This document shows positions 7,983 through 13,381 of a DNA stretch of 13,796 nt, one piece after another (position 1 is the first letter of the stretch; each line of letters opens with the position of its first letter). The stretch comes from JBDTNK01 sp039933775. Its GTDB lineage: Bacteria > Chloroflexota > Limnocylindria > QHBO01. The position numbers and the translations under genes are program-made. Location of the stretch: the NCBI GenBank assembly GCA_039933775.1, contig JBDTNK010000052.1, positions 1-13,796 of the forward strand, written 5' to 3'. Below the pieces are notes generated by a model that saw only the letters and a list, made by a program, of their open reading frames with translations, did not search any database and was not told where the DNA came from.

Positions 7983-8011
7983 TTATCCACACCCCAACAT
8001 GTTGTGGATAA
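7983..8011. promoter_or_regulatory. Two perfect inverted DnaA boxes upstream of thyX
   Basis: TTATCCACA at 7983-7991 is the high-affinity DnaA box consensus (TTATNCACA). Its exact reverse complement TGTGGATAA lies at 8003-8011, 11 bases away. Both are AT-rich islands in a GC-rich window, and I found no other perfect copy. They sit in the 213-base gap between divergent genes, just upstream of where a thyX -35 would be, which suggests DnaA control of thyX. A different dimeric regulator using the same 9-bp palindrome arms cannot be excluded. Confidence 0.7.
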
Positions 8012-8038
8012 CCCCTGGTTCTTGCGATCGCCCCGGTG

Positions 8039-8044
8039 TAGACT
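8039..8044 (+). promoter_or_regulatory. Possible -10 box TAGACT of thyX
   Basis: TAGACT identical to the -10 proposed for the MIP18-family gene, 30 bases before the thyX ATG. This would give a short leader of roughly 24 bases with no Shine-Dalgarno sequence. TTGCGA (8022-8027) is too close to act as -35. Confidence 0.4.
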
Positions 8045-8074
8045 TCGCGTCTCTTGACGCCACGCTGAGCTGAC

Positions 8075-9010
8075 ATGCCACCCACTTCACCCGCGCTCTC
8101 CGCCAAGCTCATCTTCCCCACCAGGGAGATCGTGGAGGAGTACTACCTCCCGATCATCTACACCGCCTGCCGCACGTGTTACAGCGAGCAGGTGCCCGAC
8201 CAGATCTGGGACAAGGCGGTCAGCCGCCAGGTCGCCGACGAGAAGCAGCAGAGCCTCGTCCGAAAGGTCATGGAATCGGGGCACGGCAGCACCATCGAGC
8301 ACGTCAACTTCACGTTCGCGATCAGCGGCGTGACTCGCACGCTGAGCCACCAGCTGGTGCGCCACCGGGCCGGGACCGCGTTCGACCAGCAATCGCAGCG
8401 CTACGTGAGCTTCAAGAAGCGCGACAACTACACGGTTCCCGACAGCGTTGCCAAGGGCGATCTGCCCGACGATCTGGCCGGGCGCTTCCAGCGCGCCATC
8501 GACGAGAACCTGGACCTGTATGGGCAACTGCTGCAGGCCGAGGTGCCCGCGGAGGACGCGCGATTCGTCCTGCCCAACGCGATGCAGACGAACATGGTGA
8601 TGACGGTCAACCTGCGCCAGCTCATCCACATGAGCGGCCTGCGACTGTGCACCATGGCGCAGTGGGAGATTCGCCAGCTCTTCAAGCAGATCCGGCACGA
8701 GATCTTCGCGGTCAGTCCGTTCTTCGGCTCCTTCCTGGCGCCGAAGTGCGTGCCGCTGGGCTATTGCGACGAGATGGGCAACCGCGACGAGCATTGCCGC
8801 ATTCGCCCGCACCGCGACACGGTCATGGCGGTGTGGGAGGCGTACCGCGGCGGAGAGCTGACCGAGACGAACGGTCCGGTGGTTGCCGAGACCAGCCCAT
8901 TCCGCCCCAAGCCGCGCCGCGTCCCGGTCCCTGTCGTCGACGATGGCTCACTCCCGGAGCGACCGGTGAGCATGGCCAGCGAGTCTGCCGGAGCCGCCGA
9001 CCGGGTCTGA
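8075..9010 (+). CDS. thyX: Flavin-dependent thymidylate synthase ThyX
   Basis: ThyX makes dTMP from dUMP using methylene-tetrahydrofolate and FAD/NADPH. Visible are YTACRTCYS near the N-terminus, SGHGSTIEHVNFTFAISGVTR, and the substrate motif with RHR at residues 96-98 and its Ser at 107. Here eight residues separate RHR and Ser instead of the textbook seven. Then follow QQSQRYVSF, LPNAMQTNMVMTVNLRQLIH and EIRQLFKQIRHEI. At 311 aa it is longer than the usual 210-270; the last 50 or so residues are Pro/Arg-rich and probably a disordered tail. The ATG at 8075 places the family N-terminus about ten residues in. The upstream DnaA boxes suggest cell-cycle-linked control. ktrB starts 46 bases after the stop, with its own promoter candidate. 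Confidence 0.96.
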   Translation: MPPTSPALSAKLIFPTREIVEEYYLPIIYTACRTCYSEQVPDQIWDKAVSRQVADEKQQSLVRKVMESGHGSTIEHVNFTFAISGVTRTLSHQLVRHRAGTAFDQQSQRYVSFKKRDNYTVPDSVAKGDLPDDLAGRFQRAIDENLDLYGQLLQAEVPAEDARFVLPNAMQTNMVMTVNLRQLIHMSGLRLCTMAQWEIRQLFKQIRHEIFAVSPFFGSFLAPKCVPLGYCDEMGNRDEHCRIRPHRDTVMAVWEAYRGGELTETNGPVVAETSPFRPKPRRVPVPVVDDGSLPERPVSMASESAGAADRV

Positions 9011-9017
9011 GCCGCGC

Positions 9018-9023
9018 TACCCT
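9018..9023 (+). promoter_or_regulatory. Possible -10 box TACCCT upstream of ktrB
   Basis: TACCCT lies 7 bases before a GTG at 9031, the spacing of the leaderless starts elsewhere in the window. That GTG opens the 9-codon frame rather than ktrB itself. For ktrB the transcript would have a leader of about 27 bases. Confidence 0.35.
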
Positions 9024-9030
9024 CGTTCGG

Positions 9031-9060
9031 GTGCAGCCGTCCAGAGCCCCCGGCGCGTGA
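9031..9060 (+). CDS. Candidate leaderless micro-ORF coupled to ktrB
   Basis: A GTG at leaderless distance from TACCCT opens a 9-codon frame (MQPSRAPGA) that stops with TGA at 9058-9060. Its last bases overlap the ktrB start codon as GTGA, the same geometry used by the true gene overlaps in this window. ktrB has no Shine-Dalgarno sequence, so ribosomes finishing this frame could reinitiate on ktrB. It may equally be chance; there is no homology evidence for so short a peptide. Confidence 0.3.
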   Translation: MQPSRAPGA

Positions 9061-10490
9061 CCGGGACACGCCGCCGGCCCGGCGATCGCAGCATCCGGGT
9101 CCAGCGGCCGTCGCCCGAGCGGTTCACGCTGCGTCCCCAGCGCGGCCATCGTGCCGCGCCGTCGCCGGCACTCTCGCTGCTCGTGCTGTTCGTGGTGCTC
9201 ATCACCGCCGGCACCGGGCTCCTCATGCTGCCCATCGCCTCGGAGACCGGAACGGGGACCCGCTTCGTCGACGCGCTCTTCACCGCCACCAGCGCGGCCT
9301 GCGTGACTGGTCTGGCAGTCGTCGACACGGCGACGCATTGGAGCCCCTTCGGCGAGGCGGTCATCCTGCTGCTGATCCAGGCCGGTGGATTCGGGATCAT
9401 GGCCGGCTCGACGCTGCTGCTCTTCCTCTTCCTGGGACGGCGCACCTCGCTGCGCGACCGCGTCGTGGTCCAGGAGTCGCTGGGCGGCCTGGAGCTCGGC
9501 ACGGTGATGGGTATCGTGAAGCGGATCGCGATCTTCACGATCGTGTGCGAGCTCAGCGGCGCGATCGTGCTCTCGATCGCCTTCACTTCCGGGCCGGAGG
9601 CAGGCCCACCCGGCGATCCGCTCGGCATTTGGTGGGGCGTCTTCCACGCCATCAGCGCGTTCAACAACGCGGGCTTCGACCTGACCGGCGGGTTCCGCAG
9701 CCTCAGCCCCTTCGTCGATGACTGGGTCGTGCTGCTGACGATCGGCTCGCTGCTCACCGTCGGCGGGCTTGGCTTCGCGATCTTCGGCGACGCGCTGGCC
9801 AAGCGGCGCTGGGGCCGCATGGCGCTGGAGACCAAGCTCGTGCTTGCCACGACCGCGGCGCTCCTCGTGGTTGGGGCGCTGCTCATCGGATTTACCGAGT
9901 GGAGCAATCCGCTGACGCTCGGGGCACTGCCGCCTGAGCAGCGGCTGCTCAACGCCGTCTTCGAGTCGGCGACGCTGCGCACCGCGGGGTTCACCGCCCT
10001 CGATACCGGCGCATTCATGGAGGCGACGCTTTTCGTGGTCATGGCGCTCATGTTCATCGGCGGAGCATCGGGCTCCACGGCTGGTGGCATCAAGGTCAAC
10101 ACCTTCTCGGTGCTGCTCATCGCCATCGTCTCGACCGTGCGAGGGCAGCCGTCGGCGCAGGCCTTCGGTCGGCGCATCCAGCACGCGGTGGTGTATCGGG
10201 CGCTGGCGGTGGCGCTGCTGGCCATCGGGTTCGTCTTCGTCATCGGTCTTGGCCTGACTTTGACGACCGATGCGGACTTCGTCGACACCCTGTTCGAGGC
10301 CGTCTCGGCATTCGGCACGGTGGGCGCCACGACCGGCATCACGCCCGACCTGAGCGATCCGGCGCGGTTGATCACCAGCTTCGCGATGTTCGTCGGCCGC
10401 CTGGGACCGCTGACCCTGGTGCTGGCGCTGGCCGCGCGGGCACGACCGATCCCGTTCCGACCGGCCGTCGAGTCGGTGCGCATCGGGTAG
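9057..10490 (+). CDS. ktrB: KtrB-type potassium uptake channel subunit (TrkH/KtrB family)
   Basis: A 477-aa inner-membrane K+ channel subunit built from four M1-P-M2 repeats. The four pore-loop filter glycines are visible: Gly85 in CVTGL, Gly206 in NNAGFDLTGG, Gly311 in RTAGFTALDTG, and Gly423 in FGTVGATTGIT. Membrane segments begin at about residue 40 (LSLLVLFVVLITAGTGLLML) and continue to the C-terminus, with a GGASGSTAGGIK loop after the third repeat typical of the family. The first 38 residues are basic and cytoplasmic. Size and the adjacent RCK-domain gene point to KtrB rather than TrkH. The GTG at 9057 is the probable start, and it overlaps the stop of a possible micro-ORF. The TAG stop is also part of the ktrA -10 candidate. 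Confidence 0.93.
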   Translation: MTGTRRRPGDRSIRVQRPSPERFTLRPQRGHRAAPSPALSLLVLFVVLITAGTGLLMLPIASETGTGTRFVDALFTATSAACVTGLAVVDTATHWSPFGEAVILLLIQAGGFGIMAGSTLLLFLFLGRRTSLRDRVVVQESLGGLELGTVMGIVKRIAIFTIVCELSGAIVLSIAFTSGPEAGPPGDPLGIWWGVFHAISAFNNAGFDLTGGFRSLSPFVDDWVVLLTIGSLLTVGGLGFAIFGDALAKRRWGRMALETKLVLATTAALLVVGALLIGFTEWSNPLTLGALPPEQRLLNAVFESATLRTAGFTALDTGAFMEATLFVVMALMFIGGASGSTAGGIKVNTFSVLLIAIVSTVRGQPSAQAFGRRIQHAVVYRALAVALLAIGFVFVIGLGLTLTTDADFVDTLFEAVSAFGTVGATTGITPDLSDPARLITSFAMFVGRLGPLTLVLALAARARPIPFRPAVESVRIG

Positions 10491-10493
10491 GCT
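10488..10493 (+). promoter_or_regulatory. -10 box TAGGCT of ktrA, built on the ktrB stop codon
   Basis: The first three bases, TAG, are the ktrB stop codon. Eight bases separate TAGGCT from the ktrA ATG at 10502, and no Shine-Dalgarno sequence is present in the 11-base gap. This fits an internal leaderless promoter for ktrA. Confidence 0.4.
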
Positions 10494-10501
10494 GCTCGCC
10501 G

Positions 10502-11152
10502 ATGGCAGGCGAGCAGGTGATGGTGATTGGGCTGGGCCGATTCGGCTCTGCCGTTGCGCGTGAGCTCGAGCGCCTGGGCCACGAGGTCCTCGCGGTCGAT
10601 CGCAGCGAGGCGCGCGTCAACGCCCTGGCCGCCGACGTGACGCATGCCCTGCAGCTCGACGCCGCCGATGAGGATGCGCTGCGAGCGGCGGGCGCCGGTG
10701 ACTTCGCGACAGCGATCGTCGCCATCTCCAGCGACGCCGAACCGTCGATCTTCGCCACGATGGTGCTGAAGCGGCTGGGCGTTCGGACCGTGATCGCCAA
10801 GGCTGGCAGCAAGCTGCACGGCGAGATCCTGAGCCGCGTCGGAGCCGACCGCGTCGTCTTCCCCGAGCTCGAGACCGGCCTGCGCCTCGCGCACTCGTTC
10901 AACGTGCCCAACGTGATCGACTACCTTGACGTGGCGCCTGGCTTTGGGATCGAGAAGATCCGGCCGCCGAAAAGCTTCATCGGGCGAACGATCGGTGAGC
11001 TGGACCTGAAGGCCAGCCTTGGCCTGACGCCGGTGGCGCTGCGGCGAGGGCGCCAGGTGGTCGTCAATCCGCCGCGCGAGGAGCGGCTCGCACCCGATGA
11101 CGAGCTGATCCTGATCGGCCAGGACGAAAACCTCGAACAGCTCCGCGGCTGA
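10502..11152 (+). CDS. ktrA: KtrA/TrkA potassium channel regulatory subunit (RCK protein)
   Basis: A 216-aa cytoplasmic protein with an RCK_N Rossmann domain (residues about 5-125) and an RCK_C domain (about 135-215). The nucleotide-binding loop GLGRFG is at residues 10-15 and the ribose-binding acid is Asp33 at the end of the second strand (VLAVD). KtrA octamer rings bind ATP/ADP, and often c-di-AMP through RCK_C, to gate the KtrB dimer. ktrB is directly upstream, 11 bases away, so the pair is a complete Ktr system. Length matches KtrA (about 220) and not the double-length TrkA. An ATG at codon 7 is a possible alternative start, but GLGRFG homology and the promoter spacing favour 10502. Confidence 0.94.
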   Translation: MAGEQVMVIGLGRFGSAVARELERLGHEVLAVDRSEARVNALAADVTHALQLDAADEDALRAAGAGDFATAIVAISSDAEPSIFATMVLKRLGVRTVIAKAGSKLHGEILSRVGADRVVFPELETGLRLAHSFNVPNVIDYLDVAPGFGIEKIRPPKSFIGRTIGELDLKASLGLTPVALRRGRQVVVNPPREERLAPDDELILIGQDENLEQLRG

Positions 11153-11194
11153 TTCGTCCGATCCGGCGTCGACTGCGCGGCAGGTGGGTCCGCC

Positions 11195-11644
11195 TCAGTT
11201 GTCGGGCGAGATGCCGTCGCCGAGGGTGAACGCGCGCTGCTCATCCTCGCAGCGTGCGACAAGCCGTCGCGCCTCAGCGATGAAGAAGGCGCTCATCTTG
11301 GTGGAGTCCACGACGAGGAGCGTGTGACCGCGCTCGTTGCGATCGAGCACGATCCGGTCCTCACCATGGAAGCTGATGCCCCAGTTGGCCTGCAGCTGGA
11401 CGATGGCGGCCAGCACGACCTTCTCGCTGAACGACCAATCCATGAACGCGGCGTTCAGCGCGGCAACCACATCGCGTACCTGGTGCGTCGTGTTGCGCCG
11501 GACGCGCGACAGGAAATGCACGATCCGCAGGGTCGCGAAGGGATCGCCGCTGCGCGCGATCTGCGGCGGGACGAGATCGGGATCGGGCATCCCCTCGGGG
11601 GCCGAGCCGGCGATCGGGCTCGAGGTCGCCGTGGAATCGGTCAT
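11195..11644 (-). CDS. Hypothetical protein, possibly winged-helix-like
   Basis: A 149-aa protein that I do not recognise. Residues 1-35 are Ser/Pro/Ala-rich and low in complexity. The core from about 38 to 100 alternates helices (LRIVHFLSRVRR, VRDVVAALNAAFM, SEKVVLAAIVQLQANW) with a short strand pair (ISFHGEDRIVLDR), a pattern compatible with a winged helix, but this is a guess. A final helix (MSAFFIAEARRLVARC) precedes an acidic tail. No catalytic motif or membrane segment is seen. Its ATG at 11644 overlaps the stop of a 3-codon frame. The gene converges with ktrA across 42 bases without an obvious hairpin. Confidence 0.72.
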   Translation of the reverse strand: MTDSTATSSPIAGSAPEGMPDPDLVPPQIARSGDPFATLRIVHFLSRVRRNTTHQVRDVVAALNAAFMDWSFSEKVVLAAIVQLQANWGISFHGEDRIVLDRNERGHTLLVVDSTKMSAFFIAEARRLVARCEDEQRAFTLGDGISPDN

Positions 11645-11652
11645 GTGCGCAT
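11641..11652 (-). CDS. Candidate leaderless 3-codon micro-ORF before the hypothetical gene
   Basis: ATG CGC ACA TGA starts 7 bases after a -10-like CATACT and ends with a stop that overlaps the main ATG at 11644 as ATGA. This is the same geometry as upstream of ktrB. It encodes only Met-Arg-Thr, so any role would be to load ribosomes for reinitiation. The call rests on geometry alone. Confidence 0.3.
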   Translation of the reverse strand: MRT

Positions 11653-11659
11653 CAATCCG

Positions 11660-11665
11660 AGTATG
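11660..11665 (-). promoter_or_regulatory. Possible -10 box CATACT
   Basis: CATACT on the minus strand (4 of 6 matches to TATAAT), 7 bases before the micro-ORF ATG at 11652 and 15 bases before the main ATG. There is no Shine-Dalgarno sequence for the main start. Confidence 0.4.
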
Positions 11666-11819
11666 GCGCAGGGCCGCAGGGCGGGCAATCGCGTCCCTCG
11701 GCCGCCGGTCCAGGTCTCGTGACGTATCTGGGCGCGGGGCTCGCGACGCCGGGCGCGGTGATCGCGCGCACAGGACCGCATAGGACTCTCGTTCCGTGGC
11801 GCGGACCGCCCGATGAACC

Positions 11820-11825
11820 TAGCCT
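11820..11825 (+). promoter_or_regulatory. Possible -10 box TAGCCT of the 11877 gene
   Basis: TAGCCT would start transcription near 11832 and give a leader of about 45 bases ending in the strong ribosome-binding site of the 11877 gene. No -35 hexamer is evident. Confidence 0.35.
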
Positions 11826-11865
11826 GCGCTGCATCAGTGCGGTCGTGTCCTGCCGTGCCGAGCCC

Positions 11866-11872
11866 AAGGAGG
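11866..11872 (+). promoter_or_regulatory. Strong ribosome-binding site AAGGAGG
   Basis: A full anti-16S match 4 bases before the GTG at 11877. It fixes the start of that gene and contrasts with the leaderless starts of its neighbours. Confidence 0.8.
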
Positions 11873-11876
11873 GATT

Positions 11877-12452
11877 GTGAGCTTCTGGAACTGGCGTCGA
11901 GCCACGCCGACGACGGCGATCTCAGGGTCGAGTGCCGTGGCCCTCGCGCCGGAGCTTGCGCCGATCGAGCTGTATACGGTCGATCAGCGCATCGTCGGTT
12001 GGATCGCGGCCGAAGGGCGCCGCGTCACGGACCTGCTCAACGAGCAGGAGGAGCTGCACCTCTGGCGCCCGAGCCCGGGACCGCTGGAGTCAACGGATCA
12101 TCCGCGCCCGCGCGATCTGCGCGACACGAGCGGCGAGTGGAACACGCTCGCTGCCACCGATGTCCTGCTGGCCATGCCGCCCGAGTGGCGGGCCAGCCGG
12201 CAGCTCCGGCTGCATCGGCGACTGCGGCGCGTGGCGATGGCGGTTGGGCCCTTCGCGGTGACGGGCAATCTACACCTGCATCCAGGGGTTGAGGTCACCC
12301 GCAGCCTGCTCCACGGGCCGCAACGATTCCTGCCGCTGACCGAGGCCTACCTGCTACACCAGACCGAGCCGCCGTTCGAGCACGTGGTCTCGGTCGTCAT
12401 CGTCAACACCCGCCACGTCACGCAGCTGGTCCCGCTCGTCTCGCTGGCCTGA
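11877..12452 (+). CDS. Hypothetical protein with two similar halves
   Basis: A 191-aa soluble protein that I cannot name with confidence. Two segments look alike: about residues 30-60 (IELYTVDQRIVGWI, then RRVTDLLNEQEEL) and about 120-160 (VGPFAVTGNLHLHPG, then EVTRSLLHGPQRFLPLTEAYL). Each reads as a 'strand - G - strand - (V)T(D/R)LL - strand' unit, similar in style to small beta-rich domains such as DUF6812, but this is pattern memory only. The final FEHVVSVVIVNTRHVTQLVPL forms hydrophobic strands. There is no signal peptide. The start is well supported by AAGGAGG. It is divergent from the gene at 11195-11644 and convergent with the stress-protein gene. Confidence 0.75.
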   Translation: MSFWNWRRATPTTAISGSSAVALAPELAPIELYTVDQRIVGWIAAEGRRVTDLLNEQEELHLWRPSPGPLESTDHPRPRDLRDTSGEWNTLAATDVLLAMPPEWRASRQLRLHRRLRRVAMAVGPFAVTGNLHLHPGVEVTRSLLHGPQRFLPLTEAYLLHQTEPPFEHVVSVVIVNTRHVTQLVPLVSLA

Positions 12453-12460
12453 TTTCGCGC

Positions 12461-12491
12461 GCTGCCTGAGGGCCGGCGGGAACCAGGCAGC
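12461..12491. terminator. Hairpin between convergent genes, probable bidirectional terminator
   Basis: GCTGCCTG (12461-12468) and CAGGCAGC (12484-12491) form a perfect 8-bp stem with a 15-base loop. It fills the 39-base gap between the convergent stop codons exactly. There is no U-run on either strand, so it is a stem-only terminator or RNA end-protecting hairpin. Confidence 0.55.
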
Positions 12492-13283
12492 TCAGCGCCG
12501 CGACTCTTCGCGCAGGGCGGGTTCCGGGACCTCGTCGTAAGGGGCCTCGTCGTGAGGGGCCTCGCGGTACGAGGCATCTGGGCTGACCGCGCGATCGCGC
12601 CCTGCCGCGTTGGCCGTCACATCAGCCTCCGGCGTCGCGGGAACGCCTGCCTCTCGATAGGCATCGGTTTCGCGAACCTCATGGGCCGGGACGGCGACCG
12701 GGCCGTCGCTGGGCAGCAGGTCCTCGCTGCGACTCGCGCCGAACGCGCCTGACGGTGCGACCCCGTCGTCATTCGCGATCGCCGCCTTTTCACCGCCGCG
12801 ATCGACATCGACCGCTCCGGCGCCGGAGAAGATGCGCTCCGCCACGCTCGGTTCCGCGGTCTGCACGGTGACGAGCGTCCGTCCCTCCCGTACCTGCTGC
12901 TCGTGGAATTCGGCTTTGTGGCGCGGGATGCCCAGCCCCAGCAGGCCGCCCAGCACACCGCCGGTGACGCCGCCGGCAGCCGCGCCGAGCAACGCCGAGC
13001 CGACGGCGCCGCCGGCCAGGAACGGACCGATCGCCGGAATGGCGGCGAGGCCGAGCCAAGCCAGCGCCCCGCCGGCGACAGCGCCGGTCAGGAGGCCACC
13101 CGCCGCGCCGGAGCCCGCCGCGTTGCCGTGCTCCTCGACCAGCAGCGTCTTGCCGGACGGATCACGCCCCGCGAAGCCGATCTGATCGCGGTGAAATCCT
13201 GCGTCGCGGAGCTGCTCGATGGCACGCTCGGCGGCGTCGCGGTCGTCGAACGTGCCGACGACGATCGTGTGCTGTGCATCCAT
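12492..13283 (-). CDS. General stress protein with glycine-zipper segment
   Basis: A 263-aa protein. Residues 1-45 match the YflT-like general stress domain (HTIVVGTFDDRDAAERAIEQ, then GFHRDQIGFAGRD). Residues about 55-125 are a long Gly/Ala-rich, glycine-zipper stretch (GSGAAGGLLTGAVAGGALAW, GGVTGGVLGGLLGLGIP) that could insert in a membrane or pack as paired helices. A HKAEFHEQQVREGRTLVTVQT segment follows, and the last 100 residues are acidic, low-complexity and end in a 5-residue repeat. Such proteins are linked to stress responses, but their molecular role is not established. The ATG at 13283 is chosen over an upstream one at 13361 because AGGAGG lies 7 bases before it and the domain starts there. 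Confidence 0.82.
   Translation of the reverse strand: MDAQHTIVVGTFDDRDAAERAIEQLRDAGFHRDQIGFAGRDPSGKTLLVEEHGNAAGSGAAGGLLTGAVAGGALAWLGLAAIPAIGPFLAGGAVGSALLGAAAGGVTGGVLGGLLGLGIPRHKAEFHEQQVREGRTLVTVQTAEPSVAERIFSGAGAVDVDRGGEKAAIANDDGVAPSGAFGASRSEDLLPSDGPVAVPAHEVRETDAYREAGVPATPEADVTANAAGRDRAVSPDASYREAPHDEAPYDEVPEPALREESRR
12526..12570. repeat. 15-bp tandem repeat, three copies, inside the stress-protein gene
   Basis: Three 15-base units (12526-12540, 12541-12555, 12556-12570) share GGGNCCTCGNNGT with a few changes. Read in the gene they encode YREAP, HDEAP and YDEVP, an acidic 5-residue repeat near the C-terminus. The length is likely to vary between strains by slippage. Confidence 0.75.
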
Positions 13284-13366
13284 GCTGGGTCCTCCTGGGG
13301 ACATGCGGAGCCGCCTCTCGAGCGGGCCGTTTACGTCCTCACACCGCAGCACCCGTGCCACCCGGC

Positions 13367-13372
13367 GATAAT
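13367..13372 (+). promoter_or_regulatory. -10 box GATAAT of the carboxyltransferase gene
   Basis: GATAAT (5 of 6 matches to TATAAT) lies 9 bases before the ATG at 13382. The transcript would begin at or one to two bases before the start codon, and no Shine-Dalgarno sequence is present. Confidence 0.5.
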
Positions 13373-13381
13373 CGACCTCGC

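Noticed and set aside
7862..7990. A 43-residue N-terminal extension of the 138-aa protein
   Set aside because: It would run through the TATACT promoter and the start of the DnaA-box region; the GTG at 7861 has the typical leaderless spacing.
8054..8068. A TTG-started 4-codon frame between the thyX -10 candidate and thyX
   Set aside because: The spacing is 9 bases, TTG is a poor leaderless start, and the stop does not overlap the thyX ATG, so it does not match the ktrB/11644 pattern.
7862..8074. A replication origin, because of the DnaA boxes
   Set aside because: Only two boxes, no AT-rich unwinding tract and no dnaA, dnaN or gidA-type neighbours; a regulatory role at thyX is simpler.
8823..10184. 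A 453-codon open frame on the minus strand within thyX and ktrB
   Set aside because: Charged, low-complexity translation antisense to real membrane-protein coding sequence; a GC-driven artefact.
9017..10894. A 625-codon open frame on the minus strand across ktrB and ktrA
   Set aside because: It is antisense to two unmistakable genes and rich in Ser, Arg and Pro as expected for a shadow frame; no domain is visible.
11645..11876. A 71-codon minus-strand frame in the divergent spacer
   Set aside because: Composition is Pro/Gly/Arg-rich without any recognisable segment, and it covers both divergent promoter regions.
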